64,000 nucleotides of DNA from Schistocerca nitens (GCF_023898315.1 NC_064619.1:348760650-348824649); one strand, 5' to 3'. Shown: positions 23,880-34,724, numbered from the stretch's first letter. Numbers and translations are program-made. Notes: generated by a model from the letters alone, not told the origin.

Positions 23880-24480
23880 TGTGAAAATGCTGTGTTGCCA
23901 AAAGCTGCATAGCTGTAAAAAGGAGCTTTATTCTTAACTACTGGTTTCATGGCAGTATAGACCCATCTGCAGGTTTATAATGGGTATAGCTTCATAATGT
24001 AGATGGACAATCAGGGAGTCCCATCTGTTGTGAAGCTACGCATTTTAAGAATAAATACGGCTCGACTCTAGTAAAGTTAAAATGTATTTTCAGAGTAGGC
24101 AATCTTCAGAAAATTTTGTATCATCTACAGGGGGACTGTCGTTCCGCTGGATTATCTATTCGCTATTGTGTTGAGGTGAAAACTGCAAAGTAGGCAATGA
24201 AATGATGATTCAGTAAAATAACCATTCTTGTATAAAGAATTAGTTGCAAAATAAACCACATTATCCTTGGCTCGCTTACGGACATGCCCATGATAATGGA
24301 AGCTGCCTTAGGTTACACTTGGTTAACATGTTAAATAATTATCTTTAGAGTCAGCAGATAATTAACAACTGAAAATTGTAGATCAAATGCTAGTGCCCAG
24401 TTCAGTGACGAAAGGCGTGAGTTTTCCGAGGAGAGAGAATTACGAACTGCTGTTTTCCCAATCCAAAAACATACTTTGGC
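23880..24480 (+). repeat. Dispersed repeat, copy B
   Basis: Follows the Gypsy remnant ending at 23750. It aligns with copy C (26090-26830) over GCCAAAAGCTGCATAG, TTTCATGGCAGT, CATCTGCAGGTTTATAA, TCATAATGTAGATGGACA, and the TTCGCTATTGTGTTGAGG segment shared with copy A. Confidence 0.65.
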
Positions 24481-24830
24481 TACTACGAAAACACAAATAC
24501 TTTGAATATATGCTATTCAAGTGGTTCAAAATTTTAGACAATTGGGTGACATGGAATTGGCAGTTACAGTTACACATGGCTACTGTGACAAGTCTTTTAA
24601 GACTTTGAGGGGGAACAGTGTCTGAAGTTCTGTTCAAATACTAGAATTTGGTAAAATGTATGAACATAACTTACAGCGAAATAGATTGAAGCAGTTCAAG
24701 AATATACTACAGCTTGCATCAAATTGTGTTTGAGTACAAGCGAGACAAAAAAGAAAAGTATCTTATACAACCTGTGATTGAGAATAATAACAAAGAGCAA
24801 GCCTTTGCAGGATATTAGAACTAAGTGATG
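24481..24830. other. No recognisable gene
   Basis: Sequence between repeat copy B and the next Gypsy remnant. No domain or structural signal was seen. Confidence 0.4.
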
Positions 24831-26010
24831 GAACATCTGCAGAACCCAAAGAGGAGTTGTTTGATGTGATAATGGGGAATAAAAATATATTTAGAAATTC
24901 ATTTGGAAGGGCTGTCGATTACGAACATCCCTTGAATGTGATAGAACGCTATCCCTTTTTCAGACCACCTTATTCATTCCTTTACCAAAATGAATGAAGT
25001 ACTAAAATAAATTGATAGAAAGATCGAGAAGGAATTTTAGAACACAGCAATAGTATGAAACCCTACTAGTGCTAGTCAAAGAGATAGTAGCATTCTAACT
25101 GATACTGATGCTGGAGAACTAAACAAAATAGTGAAACGAGAGACGGATTCTTCTGAAAATCCTAGTGAATTATTCTAAACATTTGACTTTATACAATATA
25201 TGACCACTGGATATTGCTAGCTAGACCTGGATCAAGAATCAAGGGAGTGTACTAAGCTTCCTTTTGCCCACAAGTTATATCATTATAAAGTCATTCACTT
25301 TGGGTTGAAGACTTCTGTTTTGGTGTTCATTAGAGCATTAGATCTAATCGTGGATAATAAATTAAATTCGCAGTTATCAGAGTTCACTGACGATATCACC
25401 ATTGAAGACTGGCAGTAGTATTTAATATTACTGGACGAGATGTAAGGGGGAAGGGCGATGAGACTGAAGAAATTTGGTTTTGTGAAGAAAGGAATTAAGT
25501 TTTTGGGGCAAATTATTTCAGTAAATGGGTATTGAAAAAGATCCAGAGAAGGTAAAGGCTTCGTGAGACTGTTATAGACCAAAGAGAAGAAAGTGACTAA
25601 AGGTATTTCTAGGCATGTGTCATTCCATCACAAAAGTATATAAACAAGTAAGCATTTAATGATCCTAGTTACATCCAGGTGCTTAGAAAGAACAGTGTAT
25701 ACAATTGAACAAAAGATTCCAAGGCAGCCCTCAATAATTTAAAAGAGAGTTTTGCTGTAGAAATTAAGTAAACCATTTTACATGGCAACAGATAGCTCTG
25801 ATTATGGGTTAGAAATGCCTGTATTTCATAAAAAAGAAGTAGACTATAAGGCAGTAGCTGCAGCTTTTGCCATTTGTACCCTGACGTAGTTTGAGAAAAA
25901 TTAAACCATGTCTGAGAAGAAGGCATTAGCCATTGTCTGTGGGCTTCGAAAGTTCAAGAACTACTATCGGGGGAATAAAGATGTAATAAACATAAACCAA
26001 TGGCCCTTTC
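24830..26010 (+). pseudogene. Gypsy RT/RNase H remnant, second copy
   Basis: More of reverse transcriptase survives here than at 23.2 kb: YPFFRPPY (about 24950), ILEHSNS-like, ELNKIVKRETD and ENPSELF (25110-25180), HKLYHYKVIHFGLKTSV (25270), and FTDDITI in place of Y-V-D-D-I (25385). FLGQIIS, LGMC, and RNase H traces around 25790-25980 with DSSDYGL-like and FA-CTL-type text follow. Stops and frameshifts occur throughout. Same family and order as the copy at 23212-23750, then followed by the same non-coding repeat. Confidence 0.8.
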
Positions 26011-26089
26011 AAAAATATTGGTGTCTGTTGCATAAAGGGCACATAACAATAAGAAACACTCATAAATAATCATTAAAATTATCACAAAA

Positions 26090-26830
26090 ATTGTGACAGT
26101 TAAAAAAATCAAAATGATGAGGGGTTTCCAAAAGCTGCATAGTTGTATGAAGGTGCGTTATGCGCAACCATCGGTTTCATGTCAGTGTACACTCATCTAC
26201 AGGTTTATAACTGTCATATTTTCATAATGTGGATGGACAGTTACGGACTCCCAACATTTGTTCAAAATGGTTCAAATGGCTCTGAGCACTATGGGACTTA
26301 ACATCTGAGGTCATCAGTCCCCTAGAACTTAGAACTACTTAAACCTAACTAACCTAAGGACATCACACACATCCATGCCCGAGGCAGGATTCGAACCTGC
26401 GACCGTAGTAGTCACGCGGTTCCGGTCTGAAGCGCCTAGAACCGCTTGGCCACCGCGGCTGGCCCAAAATTTGTGATACAGTAATATTATACTAGTCTAC
26501 AATCCATTCGCTACTATGTTGACGATAAAAACTGAAAGGTAGACAGTGACGTGATCATTCTGTAAAATATGCTTTGTTGCGTAGAGAATTTACAGCATAT
26601 CGATACCCATTATTCTTTTTGAACTTAAGAGAGAGCTCCATGATCAAATTAGCTGTCCGAAAACTACTATTCCGTTAGGCTACTCACGATTAAGAAGGTA
26701 ACTAAATATTTTTATAGTCAGCAAAATAGTAACAGCATTAATTTGCAGATGAACGCTCAACTGAGCGACGAAATGCATCAGTTTTCTAGAGAGAGATCAC
26801 GTACCCTGTTAGACAATTTCTTGTGACCAA
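26090..26830 (+). repeat. Dispersed repeat, copy C, split by a SINE
   Basis: Counterpart of copy B: TCCAAAAGCTGCATAG, TCATCTACAGGTTTATAA and TCATAATGTGGATGGACA precede the SINE, and CATTCGCTACTATGTTGAC follows it. The SINE (26262-26465) is absent from copy B, so it inserted after the two copies separated. Confidence 0.65.
26262..26465 (-). mobile_element. tRNA-derived SINE, family 1
   Basis: Minus-strand copy with tRNA-like head (box B GGTTCGAATCC), common body and A-rich tail. Flanks show a 9-bp target duplication with one mismatch: aacatttgt at 26253-26261 and aaaatttgt at 26466-26474. Confidence 0.92.
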
Positions 26831-27894
26831 GCGCGACAGTGGCAGGCTCAAGTCGCGCTGCCGCCTAAAAGGACGATACAGTGGCCTCTTGTACCTAGAG
26901 CGACAATCGTCATCCCAACATTGGCTTTCCAGTAACTGAATATCACACTCTGTAGCAAATTTAATATCTTTCAAAGCAAAAACAGTTAATATATTATCTA
27001 ATAATTGCTATGGCCGTAGTAAAAAATGATACTTTCCCCATCACCTTCCATGAAAACATAAGAGTTCGGTTACACGCGAATCGTATGCTTCAAACAGTTA
27101 GAAGACTCCTTAGACAATTCCTTGATTTGGAATCGGCGACTCTGGTTACATGCTGATGCTGTAAGGAGTCGTAGACTTCGATTATTTCCTTATCTCTTCA
27201 TAGTATGTGGACACAGACAGACTGAAAAGCTGGTAAGGGAGCTGCAGGCTAAGATACGCCGAGAAATACTTCTTAAGAAAACAATTCGATAAGGCGGGAA
27301 ACTTCCGAGTTAAGTTAGCCAATCATGGTGTTGTCCATGCAGAGTAAAGTGTCCTGTAAGCCGCAATCAGTAACAGTTCTCGAAATAGCGCAGATGATAG
27401 TGCACAACACTCTTCTGCCTTCAGTTGGTGTTGTGTCCTTACTAGCGTCCCACATCCACTTCTTGTATCGCTCTCTTGTCGGTTTTAGGAAACCAAATAA
27501 AGAACATGTTTCACGACACCGTCTCTGGAAGGTCACTTGAATTTGCGCATGCAGTGGCCTTACTGGCTAACTTCAGTGCTAACCTGGACACAGCACAAAG
27601 TGTCGAATCTTTTCTTAACTTTTATTTCTAATCACAACCCATCATGCAAAACAAATACAAAATCCACAGACCACTCTGTATATGCTCCAGGGTTAGATTC
27701 TTCAGCCTTTATCATGAATTGAAATGCTGCTACACGTGCTATGAACACCTACGAAAGCAGCTCTAATAATTTTACTTTATTTCGTTCTTTTTTGGCCTCT
27801 GATTCGTCAGTATTTGGTGTTGCCCGCATTTGTGTGATAGTATTGCATAGTAATTGAGCATACATTTGTATCTGTTATGAAAAGTATAGTATAA
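26831..27894. other. No recognisable gene
   Basis: Mostly unassigned. About 27480-27565 (GGAAACCAAAT, CTGGAAGGTCACTTGAAT, GCGCATGC, GGCTAACTTCAGTGCTAA) resembles 54260-54350, which precedes a transposase remnant, so part of this stretch may belong to the same element family. Confidence 0.4.
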
Positions 27895-28625
27895 TATCAT
27901 CAGCAGCAGAAAATGATATAACGGGAGTAGAATTCGTTATGAATAGGAATTGTAGAGGAAGAAGTAGAAGAAAGGGTTACAAGAGATATGAGCTTGGTAG
28001 TAGGAAAGAGAGAAGAAAGACTAACTGAGCTCTGAAATCAATTTCAGCTAGTAATAGCGAGTAGTCTACTCAATAACCGCACGAGGAGGAAGTACTCTTG
28101 GAAAAACCGGGGAGTAACGACAAGATCACATCAAGGTCACGCAGAGATTCCGACATTAGAAATTTTATTGAAAGGCGTACTGAGCAGCAGATATCGACCC
28201 AGATCATGATTTATTAATGATAAAGAATAGGCTGAAGTTAACTATAGCAGTCAGGAAGAATCAATGCAGATGGAAGTCAGATACAGAAGTACTAAAGAAT
28301 GAAGATGTAAGCTTGAAGTTCTCTGAGGCTATAGATAATTCGATAAAAATAGCTTAGCAGGCATTTGAAGAGGAATGGACACCTCAAAAAAGGCCAAGCA
28401 CAGAACTTGGAAATGAAAATCGTAGGTACAGGGAAAGTAACGGTGAAGCAACCATGACTAACAGAAAAAATAGTTCAGTTGAACGACGAAGGAATAAGTT
28501 CAAAAACGTGCACAAACATTCAGAAATATAAGTCACTTAGGAAAGAAATGCAAAGGTAGTACAGGGTAGCTAAAGCGAAATGGCTACGTGAAAAGTATGA
28601 ATAAGTAGAAGAGCAAATGTGATTC
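27895..28625 (+). pseudogene. Decayed RTE endonuclease fragment
   Basis: Frame-broken match to the endonuclease and linker of the RTE protein: EFVMNRN near 27930, the QL-IAS-LLN-RTRRKYSWKN region (28045-28110), the RQRF-like and DPDHDLL-like region (28140-28230), and LKNEDVSLKFSEAIDNSIKI (28300-28350). It ends after TAAAGCGAAATGGCTACGTG where Penelope sequence begins. The same fragment and the same junction occur in reverse at 38550-39235. Confidence 0.75.
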
Positions 28626-28639
28626 CTCAGGGTCTCCTT

Positions 28640-29175
28640 GTGAATCACTTGATCGAACAACTCATGACTGTACTGCCGGTTCATAGTGACCAAAGGGGGT
28701 ACAATACCATAGCGATGACACGTTTCGCCATCGTCAGGTTCGCTGAGATCTTCTTTGATGCTTCTTTATAACAACGCAGTACTTTGAAGCATCAGAGATG
28801 ACCTAGTTTTGCGGAAGGCCGGCGTATAGCCGATTCCCTGTCAATGTGGGAAGACATACATTGGATAGACGTTGTGCACAGCCGAAGGACGTTTCCGAGA
28901 ACAAAAAAAGCACACTCGACTTACGTATCCCAACAGATCAGCGGTCGCAGAGCCGTGTTTATCCTAGAATCACGATATGCAATATGAACGTACCCAGATA
29001 TTTGAACAGGATTCTAAACACAGGGACAGCGTCGTTAGAGAGGCCATAGCAATTCGCGAAAGGGACAGTCTCATCAATCGAAATTGCAGTTATAATTTTA
29101 GCAACGATTGGGAACCAGCACTGAGTTTAATTAAGAAGACTTCCAGCAGACAAACCGATCTGGCGACTAGAGAGT
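28640..29175 (+). pseudogene. Penelope-like 3' part: GIY-YIG remnant
   Basis: Near 28845 the frame reads KTYIG-T, the core of a GIY-YIG nuclease, followed by a broken R-REH-like stretch. SAVAE-C follows, and then a good run at 28977-29170 (ERTQIFEQDSKHRDSVVREA, IAIRERDSLINRN, SNDWEPALSLIKK), which is the conserved C-terminus of Penelope proteins. This Penelope family differs from the one at 0.2-3.1 kb. A reverse copy flanks the Tc1 element at 36872-38293. Confidence 0.75.
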
Positions 29176-29179
29176 ACAA

Positions 29180-31155
29180 ATTTGTTATGAATAGGAAGGT
29201 ATTTCCGATAGTGTGTGACTGTCAACAGTTCGGTGATTGCTTGTTCTCATCGTAATTGACTCCCAATCAATCCTGACAACGATAGTTCAGGTATACATGC
29301 CGACTTCACAAGCTGAAGATGAAGATATAAAGAAAGTATGTGAAGCTATTGAAAGGATAATTGATTAAGTAAAGGAAGATGAAAATCTAATGGTCATGGA
29401 ATAGGAATGCAGTTGTAAGGCAGGGGGTAGAATGAAGGGTTGCAAGATAATATGAGTTTGGCGGTAGGAACAAGAGAGTAGTGAGACTATTTGAGTTCTA
29501 AAATAAATTCAAGCTAGTAATAGCTAGTACTATGTTCAACTACCGCACGAGGAGGAGGTACATTTGGAAAAAAGCCGAAAGTCACTACAAGATTTGCGTT
29601 AGATCTAATCATGGTCAGGCAGAGATTCCCAAATCAAATATTGGATTGTAAGACGTACCAAGGAGCGGATACTCATATCATAAATTAGTAATGATGAAGA
29701 GCATGCTGGAATTTAAGAAACTAGGCAGGTGGAATCAATACGCAAAGAAGTGGTATACAGAAGTACTAAGGCGTGAAGAAATACGATTAAAGTTCTCTGA
29801 CGCTATAGATGCTGCGATAAGGAGGCAGTTCAATTGAAGAGGAATGGACATTTCTAAAAAGGGAAATTACATTATTTGGTAAGGAAAACATAGGTAGAAA
29901 ACAGAAGAAATACTTTAACTAATGAAAGAAAGAGGTACAAAAATGTTCTGTGACTTTGAGCAATACACAAATACAAGTCGCTAAGAAATAAAATAAATAA
30001 ATACTAAGACTGCTAGAAACAAGTGAAGAAACTGAAAAAGAAATGACTGTCGGATGAACTGGCTCAGCATATAGGAAAGTGAACACAACCTTCTGTGAAA
30101 CAAAGCGTCGGTTGCAACATTTTCAGCTCTACTGGAATTCCACCTTAAAATGCTGAGAAGAGAGCGGATATGTTGAAAGGCTACAGCGGAGGCTCCTATG
30201 AGGGATAAGAATTGACTGATGTGCTGGAAGAAAAAAGAAGAGACGATTTAGAAGAGATAGGGTATCCGGTATTAGAATCAGAATTTAAAAGCGCTTTCGA
30301 AGACTTAACATCAAGGCCGGCACAAGGGATACATAACATTCGATCAGAATTTCTAAAATCATTGGCGGAAGTGGCAACAAAATAACTGTTCACGCTGGTG
30401 TGTGGAATGTATGAGTCTGGCGATATACCATCTGACTTTCGGAAAAATATTGTCCACACAATTCCGAGGAGTGCAACAGTTGACAAATGCGAGAATTATC
30501 GTAAAATCAGGTCAACACCTCATGCATCCAAGTTGCAGACAAGAATTATGTACAGAAGAACGGAAAAAAGTCGAGGATGTTAAAGATAACTATCAGTTTT
30601 GCTTTATTAAATGTGAAGACACCAGCAGGCAATTCTGAAGTTGCTGTTGATAAAGAAAGGAAGAATAAAGAAAAATCAAGGTACGTTCATACCATTTGCC
30701 ACTCTGGAAAAAGCGTTCGACAATGTAAAGTAGTGCAAGATCTTCGAAATTCTGAGAAAAATAAAGGTTGATGATATACAATATGTACAATAGGCAAGAG
30801 AAAACAATAAGAGTGGACGACAAAGAACGAAGCGCAAGGATTAAAAAGGGTGTAAGACAGGGATGTAGTCTACCCCCCCCCCCTAATGTTATATCTCTAC
30901 TCCGAAGAAGCAATTATGAAAATAAGAGAAATGTTCAGGAGCGGAATTAAAATTCAAGGTGAACGGATGTCCATGATACGATTCGCTGATAAAATTTCTG
31001 TGCTGGGTGAAAGTCAAGAAGAATTACATGATATGCTGAACGGAATTAACACTCAAATGAGCAAAGAATACGGATTCAGAGTAAACCGAAGAAAACCGAA
31101 AGTAATGAGAAGTAGCAGAAGTGAGAAAAGTTAGAAACGTAATATTAGGATTGAT
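29180..31155 (+). pseudogene. Older RTE LINE, left part (host of the young RTE)
   Basis: Endonuclease and RT traces in order: MPTSQAEDEDIKKVCEAIE (about 29300), LMVM--RNAVV (29390), a CTWK-like and DYI-like region (29550-29640), SEFLKSLAEVATK and GMYESGDIPSDFRKNIVHTI (30340-30470). Then ENYRKI (30490), EKAFDNVK-like (30710), IKKGVRQGCSL (30838-30875), IRFADKISVLGESQEELHDM (30975), and NTQMSKEYGFRVNRRKPKVM (31045-31110). FADK replaces FADD, and stops and frameshifts are frequent. At 31156-31166 the sequence is interrupted by the young RTE and resumes at 34447. Confidence 0.85.
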
Positions 31156-31166
31156 AGTTACAAAGT
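31156..31166 (+). repeat. Target-site duplication, left (young RTE)
   Basis: agttacaaagt, repeated perfectly at 34447-34457. It belongs to the older RTE sequence. Confidence 0.93.
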
Positions 31167-31240
31167 CTTCCCCCATGAACCATGGACCTTGCCGTTGGTG
31201 GGGAGGCTTGCGTGCCTCAGCGATACAGATGGCCGTACCG
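31167..31240 (+). ncRNA. Candidate HDV-like self-cleaving ribozyme in the RTE leader
   Basis: Segments can be ordered as in HDV ribozymes. P1 pairs the C-rich 31167-31175 with the G-rich 31199-31206. P2 pairs CCAT (31180-31183) with ATGG (31229-31232). P3 pairs ACC (31186-31188) with GGT (31197-31199). P4 is a hairpin, GAGGC/GCCTC (31203-31207/31214-31218). The joining strand AGCGATACAG could supply a catalytic C followed by GA. It starts at the first base after the target duplication, where a 5'-processing ribozyme should lie. Stem registers compete (P1 against P4), so this is a pattern-based proposal. Confidence 0.35.
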
Positions 31241-31477
31241 TAGGTGCAACCACAACGGAGGAGTATCTGTTGAGAGGCCAGACAAACATGTGGTTCCTGA
31301 AGAGGGGCAGCAGCATTTTCAGTAGTTGCAGGGGCAACAGTCTGGATGATTGACTGATCTGGCCTCGTAACATTAACCAAAACGGCCTTGCTGTGCTGGT
31401 ACTGCGAACGGCTGAAAGCAAGGGGAAACTACAGCCGAAATTTTTCCCGAGAACATGCAGCTTTTCTGTATGATTAA

Positions 31478-34429
31478 ATGATGATGGCGTCCTCTTGGGT
31501 AAAATATTCCGGAGGTAAAACAGTCCCCCATTCGGATCTCCGGGCGGGGACTACTCAAGAGGACGTCGTTATCAGGAGAAAGAAAACTGGCATTCTACGG
31601 ATCGGAGCGTGGAATGTCAGATCCCTTAATCGGGCAGGTAGGTTAGAAAATTTAAAAAGGGAAATGGATAGGTTAAAGTTAGATATAGCGGGAATTAGTG
31701 AAGTTCGGTGGCAGGAGGAACAAGACTTTTGGTCAGGTGATTACAGGGTTATAAATACAAAATCAAATAGGGGTAATGCTGGAGTAGGTTTAATAATGAA
31801 TAAAAAAATAGGAGTGCGGGTTAGCTACTTCAAACAGCATAGTGAACGCATTATTGTGGCCAAGATAGACACAAAGCCCGTGCCTACTACAGTAGTACAA
31901 GTTTATATGCCAACTAGCTCTGCAGATGATGAAGAAATTGATGAAATGTATGACGAGATAAAAGAAATTATTCAGGTAGTGAAGGGAGACGAAAATTTAA
32001 TAGTCATGGGTGACTGGAATTCGTCAGTAGGAAAAGGGAGAGAAGGAAACGTAGTAGGTGAATATGGATTGGGGGGAAGAAATGAAAGAGGAAGCCGCCT
32101 TGTAGAATTTTGCACAGAGCATAACTTAATCATAGCTAACACTTGGTTCAAGAATCATAAAAGAAGGTTGTATACCTGGAAGAATCCTGGAGATACTAAT
32201 AGGTATCAGATAGATTATATAATGGTAAGACAGAGATTTAGGAACCAGGTTTTAAATTGTAAGACATTTCCAGGGGCAGATGTGGATTCTGACCACAATC
32301 TATTGGTTATGAACTGCAGATTGAAACTGAAGAAACTGCAAAAAGGTGGGAATTTAAGGAGATGGGACCTGGATAAACTGAAAGAACCAGAGGTTGTACA
32401 GAGTTTCAGGGAGAGCATAAGGGAACAATTGACAGGAATGGGGGAAAGAAATACAGTAGAAGAAGAATGGGTAGCTCTGAGGGATGAAGTAGTGAAGGCA
32501 GCAGAGGATCAAGTAGGTAAAAAGACGAGGGCTAATAGAAATCCTTGGGTAACAGAAGAAATATTGAATTTAATTGATGAAAGGAGAAAATATAAAAATG
32601 CAGTAAATGAAGCAGGCAAAAGGGAATACAAACGTCTCAAAAATGAGATCGACAGGAAGTGCAAAATGGCTAAGCAGGGATGGCTAGAGGACAAATGTAA
32701 GGATGTAGAGGCTTGTCTCACTAGGGGTAAGATAGATACTGCCTACAGGAAAATTAAAGAGACCTTTGGAGAGAAGAGAACCACTTGTATGAATATCAAG
32801 AGCTCAGATGGCAACCCAGTTCTAAGCAAAGAAGGGAAGGCAGAAAGGTGGAAGGAGTATATAGAGGGTTTATACAAGGGCGATGTACTTGAGGACAATA
32901 TTATGGAAATGGAAGAGGATGTAGGTGAAATGGGAGATAAGATACTGCGTGAAGAGTTTGACAGAGCACTGAATGACCTGAGTCGAAACAAGGCCCCGGG
33001 AGTAGACAACATTCCATTAGAACTACTGATGGCCTTGGGAGAGCCATTCCTGACTAAACTCTACCATTTAGTGAGCAAGATGTATGAGACAGGCGAAATA
33101 CCCACAGACTTCAAGAAGAATATAATAATTCCAATACCAAAGAAAGCAGGTGTTGACAGATGTGAAAATTACCGAACTATCAGTTTAATAAGTCACAGCT
33201 GCAAAATACTAACGCGAATTCTTTACAGACGAATGGAAAAACTGGTAGAAGCGGACCTCGGGGAAGATCAGTTTGGATTCCGTAGAAATGTTGGAACACG
33301 TGAGGCTATACTAACCTTACGACTTATCTTAGAAGAAAGATTACGAAAAGGCAAACCTACGTTTCTAGCATTTGTAGACTTAGAGAAAGCTTTTGACAAC
33401 GTTAACTGGAATACTCTCTTTCAAATTCCGAAGGTGGCAGGGGTAAAATACAGGGAGCAAAAGGCTATTTACAATTTGTACAGAAACCAGATGGCAGTTA
33501 TAAGAGTCGAGGGGCATGAAATGGAAGCAGTGGTTGGGAAAGGAGTGAGACAGAGTTGTAGCCTCTCCCCGATGTTATTCAATCTGTATATTGAGCAAGC
33601 AGTAAAGGAAACAAAAGAAAAATTCGGAGTAGGTATTAATATTCATGGAGAAGAAGTAAAAACTTCGAGGTTCGCCGATGACACTCGGTCAGAGACAGCA
33701 AAGGACTTGGAAGAGCAGTTGAACGGAATGAATGGTGTCTTGAAGGGAGGATATAAGATGAACATCAACAAAAGCAAAACGAGGATAATGGAATGTAGTC
33801 AAATTAAATCGGGTGATGCTGAGGGGATTAGATTAGGAAATGAGACACTTAAAGAAGTAAAGGAGTTTTGCTATTTAGGGAGTAAAATAACTGTTGATGG
33901 TCGAAGTAGAGAGGATATAAAATGTAGACTGGCAATGACAAGGAAATCGTTTCTGAAGAAGGGATATTTGTTAACATCGAGTATAGATTTAAGTGTCAGG
34001 AAGTCGTTTCTAAAAATATTTGTATGGAGTGTAGCCATGTATGGAAGTGAAACATGGACGATAACCAGTAAGGACAAGAAGAGAATAGAAGCTTTCGAAA
34101 TGTGGTGCTACAGAAGAATGCTGAAGATAAGATGGGTAGATCACGTAACTAATGAGGAGGTATTGAATAGGATTGGGGAGAAGAGAAGTTTGTGGCACAA
34201 CTTGACTAGAAGAAGGGATCGGTTGGTAGGACATGTTTTGAGGCATCAAGGGATCACAAATTTAGCATTGGAGGGCAGCGTGGAGGGTAAAAATCGTAGA
34301 GGGAGACCAAGAGATCAATACACTAAGCAGATTCAGAAGGATGTAAGTTGCAGTAGGTACTGGGAGATGAAGAAGCTTGCACAGGATAGAGTAGCATGGA
34401 GAGCTGCATCAAACCAGTCTCAGGACTGA
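31478..34429 (+). CDS. RTE polyprotein: AP endonuclease plus reverse transcriptase
   Basis: An open frame of 983 codons, about the usual RTE length. Residues about 40-285 are an apurinic-type endonuclease with all expected signature residues: WNVRS, SEVRW, VMGDWNSSVG, TWKNPGD, QIDYIM and DSDHNLL. It would nick the target to prime reverse transcription. The RT follows (about 480-760): RNKAPGVDNIPLELL, DQFGFRRNVGTREA, FVDLEKAFDNV (first catalytic Asp) and RFADD (last two). The C-terminus has the family signature (YGSETWTI, FEMWCYRRM, GRPRD). Two oddities: GVRQSCSLSP has Ser where related copies have Gly, and directly after FADD two residues seem missing compared with older copies (FADDTRSETA against FADDVAVLSESE), so activity is doubtful. 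Several Met codons near the start make the true start uncertain. Confidence 0.92.
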   Translation: MMMASSWVKYSGGKTVPHSDLRAGTTQEDVVIRRKKTGILRIGAWNVRSLNRAGRLENLKREMDRLKLDIAGISEVRWQEEQDFWSGDYRVINTKSNRGNAGVGLIMNKKIGVRVSYFKQHSERIIVAKIDTKPVPTTVVQVYMPTSSADDEEIDEMYDEIKEIIQVVKGDENLIVMGDWNSSVGKGREGNVVGEYGLGGRNERGSRLVEFCTEHNLIIANTWFKNHKRRLYTWKNPGDTNRYQIDYIMVRQRFRNQVLNCKTFPGADVDSDHNLLVMNCRLKLKKLQKGGNLRRWDLDKLKEPEVVQSFRESIREQLTGMGERNTVEEEWVALRDEVVKAAEDQVGKKTRANRNPWVTEEILNLIDERRKYKNAVNEAGKREYKRLKNEIDRKCKMAKQGWLEDKCKDVEACLTRGKIDTAYRKIKETFGEKRTTCMNIKSSDGNPVLSKEGKAERWKEYIEGLYKGDVLEDNIMEMEEDVGEMGDKILREEFDRALNDLSRNKAPGVDNIPLELLMALGEPFLTKLYHLVSKMYETGEIPTDFKKNIIIPIPKKAGVDRCENYRTISLISHSCKILTRILYRRMEKLVEADLGEDQFGFRRNVGTREAILTLRLILEERLRKGKPTFLAFVDLEKAFDNVNWNTLFQIPKVAGVKYREQKAIYNLYRNQMAVIRVEGHEMEAVVGKGVRQSCSLSPMLFNLYIEQAVKETKEKFGVGINIHGEEVKTSRFADDTRSETAKDLEEQLNGMNGVLKGGYKMNINKSKTRIMECSQIKSGDAEGIRLGNETLKEVKEFCYLGSKITVDGRSREDIKCRLAMTRKSFLKKGYLLTSSIDLSVRKSFLKIFVWSVAMYGSETWTITSKDKKRIEAFEMWCYRRMLKIRWVDHVTNEEVLNRIGEKRSLWHNLTRRRDRLVGHVLRHQGITNLALEGSVEGKNRRGRPRDQYTKQIQKDVSCSRYWEMKKLAQDRVAWRAASNQSQD

Positions 34430-34446
34430 AGACCACAACAACAACA

Positions 34447-34457
34447 AGTTACAAAGT
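34447..34457 (+). repeat. Target-site duplication, right (young RTE)
   Basis: agttacaaagt, identical to 31156-31166. Confidence 0.93.
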
Positions 34458-34724
34458 GTATGAAGTTAAGAAATTATACCGATGCAGCAAAGCAATCAAG
34501 GGCGGATGGAGCAAGGGGGACATCAAAAGCAGACTAGTATAGGCAAAAAGGACATTTCTGCCTATGAGTTATCTACTAATATTAAACACAGGTCTTAATT
34601 TGAGGAAGCATTTTAAGAGAATGTACGTTTGTATCCAAGCATGGTGGTGAAACAGGGAGTGTGGGGAAACCGCAACAGAATCGAACATTTGAAATGTGAT
34701 GCTAGAGACGGATGTTGAAAACTG
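34458..34724 (+). pseudogene. Older RTE LINE, middle part
   Basis: Continues the LINE interrupted at 31166: text equivalent to V-EVKKL (normally E-FCYLG), WSKGDIKSRLV-AK, a degraded MYVC-Q-WW (normally YGSETW), then FEM and a GCTAGAGACGGATGTTGAAAA segment equivalent to CYRRMLK. A Tc1 element interrupts it at 34725. It continues at 36137. Confidence 0.8.

Larger units (their letters stand above)
31167..34446 (+). mobile_element. Young RTE/BovB-type LINE, nested in an older RTE
   Basis: About 3.28 kb of non-LTR retrotransposon flanked by a perfect 11-bp target-site duplication. It has a 311-bp leader, one long open frame (31478-34429) and a minimal 3' end with a (ACA)n tail at about 34433-34446, a tail type usual in RTE elements. 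The older RTE sequence continues in register on both sides. The nearly full length and open frame mark it as the most recently active LINE in the window. Confidence 0.93.
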
